From Alnus glutinosa (taxonomy: Eukaryota; Streptophyta; Magnoliopsida; Fagales; Betulaceae), in contig NC_084899.1 in the NCBI RefSeq assembly GCF_958979055.1, forward strand, positions 22,077,501 to 22,141,500: a stretch of DNA of 64,000 nt, given 5' to 3'. Both the position numbers and the translations under genes were made by a program. The notes beneath the pieces are model-generated. The model saw only the letters and a list, made by a program, of their open reading frames with translations, was not told the origin of the DNA and ran no database searches. Positions 12,135 through 24,155 of this stretch are shown piece after piece (position 1 is the first letter of the stretch; each line of letters opens with the position of its first letter).

Positions 12135-12690
12135 AAAAAAAAAAAAAGCACACATGCCCCTTTAAACTATCACATAATTGTCAATGTGCCATCTAAATTA
12201 CCAATTGTGTTAATGTCTCCCCTAAACAGCCAAACAATGTCAATATCCTCCAAAATGACAAAAATATTCTACATAAAATTATAAAAATTATATAAAAGCA
12301 AAACAAAAAAATTAAATTTAAAAAAAAAACTGAAAAATTATTTTTTAGATTTTGTTTTATATAATTTCAGTTTGAGCCACCCTTGAATTTTCATTTTTCT
12401 CTTTTTTTTTTTTTTCTTTATTTTTTTTTTTTTTTTTAAATTTTTAATTTTTTTTTTTAAATTTTATTTTTTTTTTAAATCTTTCCGAAAAAAAAAAACT
12501 TTCGAAAAAAAAAAATGTTAGCTTTAGTTTTTTTTTTTTTTCTTTTCAAATTTATAAGAATATATTTATCTTATTAAAACTTTTTTAAGGTTATTTTTCT
12601 CTTTTTACTAGCTTTAGAGAGAATATTAACATTTGTTGATAGTTTAATGAAAACAATTAACACAATTAAAAAAAAAAAAAAAAAAGGGTC
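12135..12690. mobile_element. AT-rich MITE-like element with long inverted arms
   Basis: The left arm (CCCCTTTAAACTATCACATAATTGTC... and CCAATTGTGTTAATG) resembles the left arm of the element at 59850-60380. The interior is poly-A/poly-T rich. The region also includes GACAATTAACACAATT-like sequence near 12650. No gene is seen. Confidence 0.45.
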
Positions 12691-12764
12691 ATATTCTACA
12701 CTGTTTTCTCGACTTCTCGTTATTTTCAGAGCAATATTCTACTCTATCTATAAATAATAACACG

Positions 12765-12920
12765 TTAAAAGTAATGTTTTTTACACAACTCTTACACAAC
12801 TTTTTTTTAAGATCAATAATTGAATATTTAGGGCTCACATGTAGGAAAATAAATCTAAATGATTAATCATTAAAAAAAATAGTTAAAGTTGTATAAAAAT
12901 TATGTAAAAGTTGTACAAAA
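12765..12920. mobile_element. Probable MITE (AGTAA...TTACT ends)
   Basis: Left end AGTAATGTTTTTTACACAAC and right end GTTGTACAAAATTTTTTACT form an imperfect inverted repeat, with internal TTACACAACTTT / AAAGTTGTATAA pairs. About 155 bp, no coding content. Confidence 0.55.
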
Positions 12921-13413
12921 TTTTTTACTCTTATGTCAATTATTATAGTGGGGCCACTGCTTAATATATGTATATATATATTGCATCTAATTAACCTAAT
13001 CTACGAAACTTGCAATCGTAGGCGTCGAGTGCGCGTGATCCTGGCATCCATCAATTACGTGGGCAATCGGCTGTGGGCATCACAAATTTCGATGTGGAAG
13101 GCCACTTTTAGTATATGCCAAGCAACTAGTAATAATAAAAAGAGAAAATGGGAGCCAAATAATTAAAAATTAAAAATTGTGGATATTTGAATTCTTCATT
13201 GTCTTTAACTGTACTTCTTTCTTATCGATTATTCAATACGTGTTGGTACTATTTAAGGTGATGTAACGACGAAATCAATCAATGAAGTATTTATTATGAG
13301 AAATGATACTGGTACACAATGTTTACAACAATGTTACAATAGTCCTACGTGGAAAGACTGTTTAAACCTTTTTTTTCATTTTTTTAATATCACACAGCCT
13401 TCGTCAAAACCGG

Positions 13414-15300
13414 TTGGGGGGAAATGAAAAATTCCATTTCCCCCCAAAGCTGAACGAACGCACCCCCTCTCTCGGCCTCCGGCGTCCGTCCCCGGTCCTT
13501 CACCGGAGTTCCGCCCCAGCCCCGCTCTCTCTCCCGCCTGATCTGCCGCCCCCAGCGCCGCTCGCTCTCTCTCCCGCCGGATCTGCCGCGCCCAGCCCCG
13601 CTCTCTCTCCCGCCGGATCTGCCGCCCCCAACCCCGCTCTCTCTCCCCCCGGATCTGCCGCCCCCAGCCCCGCTCTCTCTCCCGCCAGATCTGCCGCCCC
13701 CAGCCCCGCTCTCTCTCCCGCCGGATCACTATTTATCCCATCTCCGGCCTCCATCCCCCGTTCAACTCTGACGACTCCAACGACCCATCGACCGTTCCGC
13801 CACGACGATCCCAGCCGGGCCACCACTGCCGGTGACGAGCCAAGCCGAATCACCACCACCACCACCGCAGACGACTCCGACGACCCATCCATCGTAAGAT
13901 CTTCTTTGTTTTGTTTCGATTTTCATTTGGATTTTCTCTTCTTCATACAGATTTGGTTTTTTGAGTTGTTTTTGGCTTTTTTGAGTTGCTTCATCCATCC
14001 CTATCTGCATCTCTTCCCACTGTACAAATCTGAAATTTGTTGCATATTCTGCTTCCGAAATGCTTGTTGTTGTTAAAGAAAACGAAGTATAAGTGTTGCA
14101 GATTGGGGTTTTTTTTTTTTTTTTTTTCGTCTGTGTTTGTTTCATTCTTTTTGGGGTGAGACTTTCCAAGCCATGAAAGGTAGAGTTAGAAAATACAACC
14201 CAAGCCAAAGGTCAGATATGTACAAGGCCGAGTTTGGAAGCAAGACAATTTTTTTTCGTTGACCACGGGCGTTGCCACTTTGGTATTTAATCGAATTTGT
14301 TCAATTTGTATGTCTTGGCCCTCCATAGTAGTAAGTGTCCTTGCATTTGAAATTGGAGTGTGCTAAAGTGGAGTCACTGGACCAAGATTTCCTTGTTTCT
14401 CTTTGTCATTGCTTAGTAGTAAGTGTCCTGGAAATCAGCCCCATCTCATCTGTCTTCGGTTTTTTTCATTATCACATAGCTGAAGCCTATTTTTCGAACT
14501 AGTCCTTACTGAAGAGTCTTCAGTTTTTCATTTTTAATGTCCAAGTTTTCCTTTGATCTTGTATAAAGAGCTGGTTTTTTTGTGTCTCTTTCATAGTTGA
14601 TACTTGGTTATCTCATATATTATTTTTTTTATTGGTTGCAACAGCTTTGTCACATTTTAGTAATTAGTAGTATGTGTTAGTTAACATTTATTGAATCAGA
14701 ATAATGGTCTTCATGATGCATTATTTTGTAAATTTGACGAATGACCCTTTTAGTGATGTCTCATTTATCATTTTACGGTTATTCTAGTGCTGGTTTGTTT
14801 GTGTGTTTGTGTGTATTTCTATGACTTTTCACCCCCCCATTATTTCTCTATTCACTGCAATCTATGGATGATTGAGAGCAGAGCTGAGACTTTGATTGGG
14901 ACTTGGGAGTATATGGTTTGCAGCTGAATTCACTTTGATTTGTTGTTTGTTAAAGTTTTTGTAGTGCTGTTTGGGTTTTGCACTTTTTCTTGAGTTTGAT
15001 ATTGTCGCTTTCGATTGAATGGGTAAGACTTTGAATTGGGAGTCCATTTCTTCAAGCTTTGATTGTAATCCGTCTTAAATTGTAATTAATTGTCTTTTTA
15101 CCTCTGGTTAATTTTCTCCACAGGATGCATGGAATACTACTATGTGGCAGCATTTAGACGAGAGTCCTCATCTTGGAACAAGTAGCAGCCAAGAGTTGTA
15201 CAAAGGAAAATTGATGGAGCATGGTGGGACAACTCAAGGCTTGTTTGGATGCAACCCACTCGAACAAGGCCCTGGTTTTCGCAGCTCAAATCGTATCTGA
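13414..15300 (+). CDS. Gene-like unit inside the Mutator-like element, plus strand (two exons, function unknown)
   Basis: An open frame runs through the left TIR from 13414 and its 36-bp repeat array (Pro/Ala/Ser-rich, LSPAGSAAP repeats) to a good donor after 13893 (CCATCCATC|GTAAGA). After a 1230-bp intron, an acceptor (CTCCACAG) at 15123 joins in phase to a 58-codon exon, 15124-15300, starting DAWNTTMWQHLDESP and ending GFRSSNRI-stop. The first exon has no in-frame ATG, so translation of the joined product is doubtful; an ATG inside exon 2 could start a 52-residue peptide. The exon 2 protein is not recognised. It is probably a captured host fragment transcribed from the TIR. Confidence 0.4.
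13526..13735. repeat. 36-bp minisatellite in the left TIR
   Basis: About six tandem copies of a 36-bp GC-rich unit built on CTCTCTCCCGCCGGATCTGC plus a CGCCCCCAG segment. Because 36 is a multiple of three, several reading frames on both strands stay open through it, so long ORFs here are not evidence of genes. The right TIR carries a related, shorter array with GATCCGGCC and GA-rich units (about 17410-17590). Confidence 0.85.
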
Positions 15301-16224
15301 AGAAAAGGGGAAGAAAAAAAGGATTCTGTAGGAAGATTTTGGTGTAAATGTAGTCCAGCAATATGTAGTTGGTAGACTTTCTGACATGTCGACTTACTTC
15401 AGCGACGTTGTTTCGATGCTCTGTAAATATTTGTGTACATATATTGTCTACTTGGATTAATGAGAAATAGCAATTCATAATTCTACCAATTTTATGTTAA
15501 CTATGAATTTGATGGATTGAAATTTTTTAATCAGGTACCCTCCAATGACATGGCGCTGGTGGCGAAACCATCCATTGTCATGCTAAATTGGTAGGCTGAT
15601 GTTAATGTCAGTGCTAGGAAGAAATTGAGGAATGTAATAATGGTGGACCTCTAATTCTATTGAGACTCTTACATGTATTTTTGCTCATGAAGTGAGTCCA
15701 ATTCCATTAAGAATAATATAGTAGACTAAAAAGAAGAAACAGGCTTGAAATTTAAATAAACATATTGTAAAATTTGTTTTGCAATAGCCCAAGGCATAAT
15801 TGTATAAAACTCAAACCTTAAGCAAAGAAGAATGAAGATTTACAAAGCACCTCATTCTTGCATATCCAATCTCAGGTAATCAGGTCAATAAAGCCTAAAA
15901 CATGTGTATATCTTGGGGTTGTCCATATGGTCTTCCACAAAAAATGGAGTTTGAGGTTCAAAGGAAAATCCAAGACAAAGAGAAATAAATGAACAATGAC
16001 AAAGTGAACGTGATTTCATCTTGAACATATTCACATGTCTACTTGTGGTTCTAAAACCAGACTTTGATAATTTTGGGCTCAATGTTGCCTTTGCAAGGAG
16101 GTAAAACATTACAGAACAAAACAGAAAAAAGAAAAAAAAGCAGCACAAAAGTGTCAAAACACAACAAAATACATTGCAACGTTGCCTTGATCTTCAATTA
16201 AATTTTTGCTTTGGTTCATCTTCT

Positions 16225-17848
16225 TCATGAGCAAATGTTGATGTTCTTTTGATCTTCAATGAAGTTGTCTAGTTCAATTTCATCCTGATGGTGTTCATCT
16301 ACATCCCAAGCTGTATTGCCACTCTGAAAAACCAAGACATCATTTTTTTTTTATTACACTTCATCATATGATGCTAAAAGTATGGGGATCTCACCTTGTC
16401 GAGATGAGCTTCACAAGCATCCAGCAATACTGCAAACTCCCTAACTACTCTCCCATCCTCACTTTCTGCAATTCAAATTCAAGTCAATCACAATGAACAT
16501 AGATTGAACAACTTCAAGAGTAAATTGAGGAAAAGAATGCTCCTAAAGAGTAAATGATCATCTAGTTGCTCCTATATCGTGTAAAACATTTATTCCATCT
16601 CCATAGTTCTACCATCACTGTTCACCAACATCTGCTTCAAAAACCATTTTTTTTCACTAGCGCAATTCAGTTACTAAAAGAGACAAGCCATGAAGAAACT
16701 CAAATATGCAAATATCATTTTTTTTAAATCCCAAAGATACTTTTTTCAGTTTAGAGTTTTATAAACTGATGCATGACCATATCAGGAGCCCAAACCAATC
16801 TTGAATCAAATAGAGAAACTTTAAATAATTTAAACCATCCACTTCTTGAAAGTATTTTAGAAAATTCAGGTGATGCTTCACAAAAAATAGCCAACTCCAA
16901 TTCTATGATTCTATGTACAATTCTATGATTTGTCTTTCATTAATTTTAAGCTTCCTCGAGCTTGTTCACCTGTTTGAGGACTGGTGGCCTACAAAGTGGA
17001 ACCAAGAATACAGCTGTAAATCCAAATTAAAAGGAAATTCCATCATGCATTTGAGGGATATGAAGACATCAAAGCACTTATTTATCTGAAATATCATAAC
17101 TTTGAGCCTTCAATTTATTGTACAGAAAGTCATAAGTCCACACCCTAATCAAAATGGACTGCTCTGCCTCAGGTGCCTTCTTGGAAGAACTGTTCTTTTG
17201 CTCTTCTTCACGGCGCTGTCTATCCATTCTGGTCAAGTTAGATACTGAAAGATCAGAAAGACATAATTGCAAACCACACAAAAACTAACATCAAACAATA
17301 ATTTCAAAGAGAGAAAGAGAGTTACCGGAGGGACAGGGACGACCGGCACCGGAGCGAGCGGGAGAGACAGAGGGCTGCGGGCGGCGGTTTCCGACGGACG
17401 GAGCAGGCAGATCCGGCCAGAGAGAGAGAGAGAGAGAGGTGCGTAGGAGGCAGATCCGGCCAGAGAGAGAGAGAGGGGCTGCGGGCGGCGGTTTCCGATG
17501 GACAGATCCGGCAGATCCGGCCAGAGAGAGAGAGAGGTGCGTAGGAGGCAGATCCGGCCAGAGAGAGAGAGAGGGGCTGCGGGCGGCGGTCTCCGACGGA
17601 CGGAGGAGGATAACTCCGGTAAAGGACCGGAGAGGGACGCCGGACGCCGGATTTAGGACGGGGACTGTACGGAGAGAATTCAGAGAGAGAGAGGGCGGGT
17701 GCGTTGGGGGGAAATGAAATTTCATTTCCCCTCCAACCGGTTTTGACGAAAAACTGAAAAAAATGAAAAAAAAAACGTTTAAACCCACTTTCCACGTAGG
17801 ACTGTTGTAACATTGTTGTAAACATTGTGTACCAGTATCATTTCTCAT
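16225..17848 (-). CDS. Gene-like unit inside the Mutator-like element, minus strand (multi-exon, function unknown)
   Basis: A frame opens at an ATG formed at the very end of the right TIR (17848) and runs through the GC-rich arm to a possible donor near 17327 (CTCCG|GTAAC). Further candidate exons on the same strand are 17144-17244 (encoding DRQRREEEQKNSSSKKAPEA, acceptor CTTTCAG), 16395-16465 (SEDGRVVREFAVLLDACEAH, GCAG acceptor, GTGAG donor) and 16225-16323 (SGNTAWDVDEHHQDEIELDN then a stop). The last two join in phase. The donor of the 17144-17244 exon is weak, so its link to the next exon is uncertain. The family is not recognised. Codon-like composition and intact splice signals suggest a captured plant gene 3' end. 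Confidence 0.4.
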
Positions 17849-18575
17849 TTATTATAGCTTTCAACTGTTGAAATGATATTTCTTTTTTCTTTTTTTTTTT
17901 CTTTTTTAACTAATCCCAAAAAAATATTTACTCACATGATTTGTTTATTATTTTTTACACTTTCATGTTTGCATTTTGCTCTCTCTCTCTCTTAAATCCC
18001 CAATTGGGTATAGTGGAGCTACCACATATTGCTGGCACGGGGTTGGCCAGGACCACCTCCAAATCATTTGGGAGTAGCCATATGGTCAAGAGGATAGCTT
18101 GACCACCCTCATTTGGGCTAAAGAAGGTGGCTTGCAAATTTTATTTAGATCTTTTCAGGAGCTTAGAGACTAAGAAGACAAGCGACTTCTATTTCGTCTA
18201 AAAAGACGAAAAAACTTAACATATGAGCTAAATTATCATAATTTGGTAGTTTGTGAAGATCAAATGCACTAAACTTTAAAAACTAAAACGCGGAAGTGAT
18301 TGTACTTCAAGAGGATATAGTGATTTTTGCTAAAATTAATGTATCACTATCTAGTAAAAGAGAGAGAGAGAGATCTTCTTCTTGCGGGTCGTTTGATAAA
18401 GAGTTTTGTTGTGAATTTTTTGTTTGAATAATAATAAAAAGTGCAATGTGATATAAAATAAAAACAAGGTTAAATTTTTTTTGAGAGAAAAAAATGATGA
18501 AAATTATTTGGTAATAGTTTTAAAAAGATGTTGACATATTTTCTCTTCTCTTTTTGGAAAAAATAAGGAGGGAGA

Positions 18576-18800
18576 TTAGGGGTGTAAATCCGGGCTGGTT
18601 ATAACCAAACCGGAACCAAATCCAGGCACTAACCAGGCTCAAAAAATCGGGAAACCAGGTACCCAGGGTACCCGATCCCAGTCCCGAGTTCTTAATTTCA
18701 CAAGACCCGATTATACCTGGGACCGGGTCTTATGCTTAATTAAATTAAAAAAAAAAAAAAAAACCATTTTGTTTCGTCCCTGCGCCATAAAAACTAAAAA
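18576..18800. mobile_element. Word-repeat element fragment (AGGGGTGTAAATCCGGG...)
   Basis: Starts TTAGGGGTGTAAATCC, the same terminal word as the element at 19664, followed by repeats of AACCAGG/CCGG/GGGTACC words. No matching right end is obvious before the LTR fragment at 18808. Confidence 0.4.
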
Positions 18801-18807
18801 ACCCTAT

Positions 18808-19165
18808 GTAGCGCCTCAGATTTTAATACATAAAATATAATGTGTTAAATTATATTTTAAGACGTAATGATAAGGTAAAACAATATATATAAATATTTAT
18901 TAATTAAAAAGCGTTTATAGTTCTAATTTAATAAAAAGTTCAAACAGACATTAAACTTTGAAATAATGAAAATAGGGTCAAACGAACTCCGTTTTGGTCG
19001 TTTCAAAGGCCAGAAAGCTCGTCTCGAAGTCCTCTAGCTACCCTTTGAATTTCATAATTTTTTGGATTTCATTAAGAATATAAAAAAACCTGCAAAAAAT
19101 AATACTTCTAATTTAGACAAAAATTAATATATAACATTGTGAGCCCATTTTACTCCCACATAGGG
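18808..19165 (+). mobile_element. Diverged LTR fragment, related to the LTR at 23294
   Basis: Begins TGTAGCGCCTCAGATTTTAA and shares a run of similar blocks with 23294-23640: AAGCGTTTAT, TTTAATAAAAGTTCAAAC, TCAAACGAACTCCGTTTTG, CTCTAGCTACC and ATTTCATAATTTTT. It is cut off on its right side. This is a second, older member of the same LTR family in the window. Confidence 0.75.
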
Positions 19166-19510
19166 CTGTAAGCAAGCCGACTAGGCTCGAGGTCCCGCTC
19201 GGTACCCGCCCGGTTTAGTCCGATCAGAGCTCGAGCTCGGCACTGTTGAAACCCGCTCGTTACTGTTGAAATCCGCTCGATTAATTAGTGATACCTACCC
19301 AACTCGCCCGACATAACTCGACGGTGGCTCGTAAGCTCGACCTGTTCAGAGACCGAACCGCCCGGCTTGTATGAGGCCTCTAGAGCTCGGCTCGTTTAAG
19401 ACCTGATCGGACCGACTTGCCCGCCCGGCTCGTTTATGGCTCGAAATTTTCGACTTGAGTATCGCTTGACCCGTCCCTCTTGCCCGACACGTTTAGGGCT
19501 TGAAATTTCA
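19166..19510. mobile_element. CG-rich word-repeat element (GCTCG/CGAGC variants)
   Basis: After AGGGCTGTAAGCAAGCCGAC come dense repeats of GCTCG, CCCGCTCG and GACCGAAC words, strikingly GC-rich against AT-rich flanks. No coding content. It resembles the family at 19664 but with different internal words; the right end is not defined. Confidence 0.4.
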
Positions 19511-19663
19511 AAAATTCAAATCAACAATTTGGATATAAAAATTTATTAATTATATGATATATCTTATATAGATCATATCCTTTGATCATCATTAGATTCA
19601 TATGAATACAACTATAAGTTTATAATTATATAACTATATAAGCATATGATCCGTTCAATATAA

Positions 19664-21345
19664 TTAGGGGTGTAAATGAGCCGAGCTCGAGCTCGCTTGT
19701 GCCGAGCTCGAGCTCATTCATCACGAGCCCTAGCCGATCTCGAACTCATTCATCACGAGCTCGAGCCGAGTTCGAGCGGTAACAATTAAGCTCAAGTCGA
19801 GCCGAGTTTATACGAGTTTAACATTTGTTCTTTTACCATTAATTCTACTTTCCATCAAAGTTAGAATTAATTAATAAGAAACATTAACTTCTCGTAGTTA
19901 ATTAACCAACACTTTATTAAGGTGTATTAATTAACCATTAACCAACAATTAATAAAGGAGGATTAATTAACCACATTAAGATCGAGTCTAATAAGTTGTC
20001 TTATGTGTCAGGTCATATGGGACATTGAATTCTTTCAAGAAGCACTTGCTATTAAAACAACATGTGATTCTCACATGTTAAGGGACACATGTCAATCTTA
20101 TATGTGAGTTCTATTAAATTTCCTACCTACTGGTTTGTAGGAAATTTATGTCCTTTAATTATAAATAAAAAAAATATATATAACAATAGTCAATATAAAT
20201 ATTAAGTTAAAACATTAATAATTATAATAATTATATTTTCATATGGTTCTATATATCTAATGATAATAATACCTTTTTTTTTTTTTAAAGTCTAATGATA
20301 ATTTTTAGATCATATGATTCATATCTAATGGTTATGTAGCACAAATGCACAATATAAATCATATGATTAAATTCTAATGATAACACCTAAATTATTATCA
20401 TAATTAACACATTAGTAATTCCAATTGAACCACTCGACCAATTCTAATAACTTAATTTGGGATTATATGAATTACATTGTCATTATATATGAATAATATG
20501 ATTAAGTTTAAAAAGTGTTATTATAATTCGTATAATTAATATGAATTCATACTTATGTATATAATCTATATACATATTCATTGTATCTAAGACTCTAAGT
20601 ATTATTAATAATAATTAGATACTTAAAATCTTACATCATACTTAATCAGTGTATCTAAGTATCTAAATACTTAATCATTTTATTTGTATGCTCATATGAT
20701 CTTAGATTTTGAATCACGTGATGACGGTGATGTAATGATTCATAAGTATCTAAGAATAATACTTATAAGTTATAATATTGAATATAGTGAATCAATAATT
20801 ACATGTTATATGCCACAATGTTATATTATTATATGATCATATAGTCATATTATATTGCATAAATAATATAATATGAATCATATGATTAAATATCTGAATT
20901 GTCCTTATATCATATGATTATATGATTAACAATTAAGTATTAATATTATTCACTTTTACTATTTTATATACATATTGATACAACCAAATAATTATAACCA
21001 ATTAATATTTATTGACTATTTTTATTTGTTACTTAATTCATGCTTATATATAGTATATTGTACAAATAAGTTATATATTAAAAAATTAAAACTTATTTTT
21101 AACATATATATATATATATATATATACGAGTTGAGCCTTAATAAACGAGTCGATCCTTATACGAGCGGGTTCACGAGCTTTAGTCGAATCGAGCCGAGTT
21201 TATACGAGTTTGCATTGTTTAATAATCGAGTTTGATTTTCGTGTTCACGAATAGCTCATTTAATAATCGATTCGAGCACGAGTAAAGTTTATTCAAGCCG
21301 ATTTCGAGTAAGCTCACGAGTAGCTCAACTCGTTTACACCCCTAA
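19664..21345. mobile_element. Complete word-repeat TIR element (about 1.68 kb)
   Basis: Left end TTAGGGGTGTAAATGAGCCG and right end CTCAACTCGTTTACACCCCTAA form inverted termini. Both sides are flanked by ATATAA (19658-19663 and 21346-21351), which may be a 6-bp target duplication but could be chance in AT-rich DNA. The subterminal regions are made of CGAGC/GCTCG words and the middle is AT-rich non-coding sequence. The right part recurs at 1-943. Confidence 0.65.
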
Positions 21346-21981
21346 ATATAATTATATACATATTATCATTAGATATGTTACACATTATTACTAGATAAAT
21401 TTATGTAATTCCAATTTAAGTTAATAGTATAAATGTATAATAGACTTAATAGTATTATAAATTATAATTAACAATGTGTAATGTGTTTGTTTATAATTAC
21501 AAATTAATTAATATCATAGATTCATAATTAAATTAACTTATATACTAATACATTAATACTATTATACTAAGTTACTAACATTAGGTAATAGCCAATAGGT
21601 AATAATTACATCTACATTAAAACCCTAATCCTATAGATTTTAGTATTTAATTAACAAGGAATAAGTAAAAAGTAATAACTATACAATCTATATGGTCTAT
21701 ACCAAAAAAAAAAAACTACATCATATATTTAAATAAATGTACAATTGTATAAATGTATAAATGTATAATGTAGATAATATGGTATATCGGTATTTAAAAA
21801 AGTTTGTTAACAAAAAAAATACACTTATAACTCATAAATTATAACTTATCTTATGAAAATGAATTTTATTTTTTTAATATTATTAACTCATTAGACTAGC
21901 CTTTGTTAAGCACTTAAGTTGTTTCTTTTTTGGTTTTTACTTTTATTAATTTTAATAACAAATAATTTATTAGACATTTAG

Positions 21982-22059
<78 letters not shown>

Positions 22060-23293
22060 AAGTAACATTTAGAGTCTTAGACAATTAGACTAGTCTCCTT
22101 AAATTAACTTATATATTAATACTACATCATATGTAGACTTGTACATAGTAATGTACATAACATGGTATTTTAACAAAACTTATTAACAAAAAAAATACAC
22201 TTATAAGTTATAACTTATCTTATGAAAATGAATATATTTTTTAATATTATTAATTTATTAGAAATTTAGACTAGTCTTTTTTAAGTTTTTTTTTTTAAAA
22301 TTAATTTTGGAAGGCTTAGTTAAAAAAATGAAGAGAATTGTTTTTTTTCTTTTTTTTTTTTTTTTTAAAAAAAAAAGAGGAGAGGAAGAGTCTAGAACCC
22401 CAAAAAATGGAGAGGGAATTTTTTTTTCCCCCCAAAATCGAGTCGGCCAGCATGTTTCTCGAGAATTCAAAATGCAACGCCCATAGCTGTCCGATTAAAA
22501 GTGGAATAAATTATAACCGTTGGATTTGAAGATGGATGACAGCTAGTGCCACGTGTCAATTTCAACAATTGACACGTGGTGATCCGTTAAAATTTGGATG
22601 AAAAATCTACCAGAGGTACCAAATGGGTTTTTACCCCTAACTCAGGTACCACCTATAATACAAATGAAAACTCAGGTATTAAATTTAAAAACGCTTAAAA
22701 CTCAGATACAAATGGGGTATTTAACCCTACAAATTAATGCGACAGTTTAGGGTTTTAGCCCCTTGTCAATCCTACAAATTAATGGAAGGATAGCTGGTTG
22801 CCCACCCCTATTACTCATGAAGTTCAATCTCTCCAAAGGCTTGTGGGCCAACTTGACGTGGTGGGGGAGCTCATTGACCATAATCGAGGTGTCTGGAAGG
22901 AAGACATTATTAGAGAGAATTTCTTTCAGGAAGAGGCTGATATGATCTTTAATATCCCTCTTAGTCCATGTCTTCCCCCTGATCGGCTGATTTGGAAGGA
23001 TTCAAAAGATGGCAAGTTCTCCGTCAGAAGTGCTTACCATTTGGGTTTGTGCCTTAATGACCTTTATAAGAGGCATTGTTATAGGGGATTGGAGGAGAAG
23101 TTAATTTGGAAGTTCCTTTGGAGTTTAATGGTTCCAAATCAGGTAAAGGCCTTTACTTGGCGTGCCTGCCATGACATTCTGCCCACTAAGTCCAATCTTT
23201 TGAAGCGTAAAGTGATTGAGGAAGACATTTGTCCTTGCTGTAACTTGGAGAAGGAGACTTTATTTCATGCTATTTGGCTTTGGAGAGCTGATA
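20379..23293. repeat. Segmental duplication, right copy, first part
   Basis: Matches 1-2816 in order and orientation. It ends at 23293, within the MITE-disrupted LINE, where the LTR at 23294 begins. A long (AT)n run (about 21985-22057) is much expanded relative to the left copy. Confidence 0.9.
22760..23293 (+). mobile_element. LINE relic (zf-RVT region), right duplicate, cut by an LTR
   Basis: Encodes the same zf-RVT stretch as 2290-2810 (FSVRSAYHLG, NQVKAFTWRACHDILPTKSN, CPCCNLEKETLFHAIWL) without internal stops. It retains the left TTGGCTTTG target repeat and the first 11-12 bases of the MITE, after which the LTR begins. The RNase H part present in the left copy is missing here. Confidence 0.85.
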
Positions 23294-23999
23294 TGTAATG
23301 CCCCGTATTTTAAGATATTAAATAAAATATCTTAAAATATGATTTTAGACCCAATAATAAAGAAAAAGAATAAATACGAATATTTATGAAAATAAATATT
23401 CATTTATTAAGAAGCGTTTATCGTTTCAATTTAATAAAAGTTCAAACGGACCTTAAACTTTGTAACGACGAAAATAGATTCAAACGAACTCCGTTTTGAT
23501 CGATTCAAGATCCAGAACACTCTTCTTGAAATTCTCTAGCTACCTTCCAAATTTCATAATTTTTAGACTTCGTTAAGAATACGAAAACACCCACGAAAAA
23601 TAGTCCCTCTAATTAGGGCGAAAATTAGCATTAATAATTGATGGGTACATCCTTTTAACTCGGCCCAGCCCATTTGTTATTTTGTCCACAAACCCAGTCC
23701 ATACGGCAGCCCAATCCAAGTAGAACCAGCCCACATGTTTTAAAAAGGGACTAGTTTTTACTTAAGGAAAATGTTATGGTTCACGTGGGTAGTTAAAACC
23801 CATGTTCAGGTTTGTTTTCATTTCTTTTCCACAAGTCCAGCATTCCTTTTTAGCTTGCATTATTACATATTATTGTGCTCAGCCCAGTCCACGATTTCCA
23901 GCATGTGCATAAGCCCAACCCAGTTCAATCAACAGAGAAACCAACGAAAGGAAATTTAGTTAGGAAATTAGTTCCTAAGTTAGAAGCTAACTATCAGTT

Positions 24000-24155
24000 T
24001 TTTTTTTTTTTTTTGAACGAAGTTCGAAAGCTCTTCATTGATAAAAAACTGATCCCAGAGTACAAAGATTTTCAGGATCTAGGGACTCTCTGTTCCCTAG
24101 TTACAACATCAATAATACAAGCAGAAAATTGATCAAACCAAGTGTCATTACAAGG
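24000..24155 (-). mobile_element. 5'-truncated LINE insertion with 18-bp target duplication
   Basis: About 155 bp beginning with a poly-T run (a poly-A tail read on the minus strand), flanked by AGAAGCTAACTATCAGTT at 23982-23999 and 24156-24173. The body resembles the 3' end of dicot LINEs. It was inserted into the LTR. Confidence 0.85.

Larger units (their letters stand above)
13298..17846. mobile_element. Mutator-like element (4549 bp) with long TIRs and 9-bp target duplication
   Basis: The ends are inverted copies: GAGAAATGATACTGGTACAC at 13298 and its complement ending at 17846. Similarity between the arms continues inward through a CCGGTTTTGACG/CGTCAAAACCGG block and a GGGGGGAAATGAAA block into a GC-rich region (to about 13740 and about 17330). 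The element is flanked by a perfect direct repeat ATTTATTAT at 13289-13297 and 17847-17855. Long TIRs plus a 9-bp duplication define the Mutator superfamily. No MURA transposase is recognisable, so it is non-autonomous. The interior holds two convergent gene-like units (separate entries), consistent with a Pack-MULE carrying host gene pieces. Confidence 0.9.

Noticed and set aside
13500..13892. Long minus-strand frame with repeated AGERAGLGAAD units, and parallel frames on the plus strand
   Set aside because: Produced by a 36-bp tandem repeat that keeps several frames open at once; not evidence for a protein.
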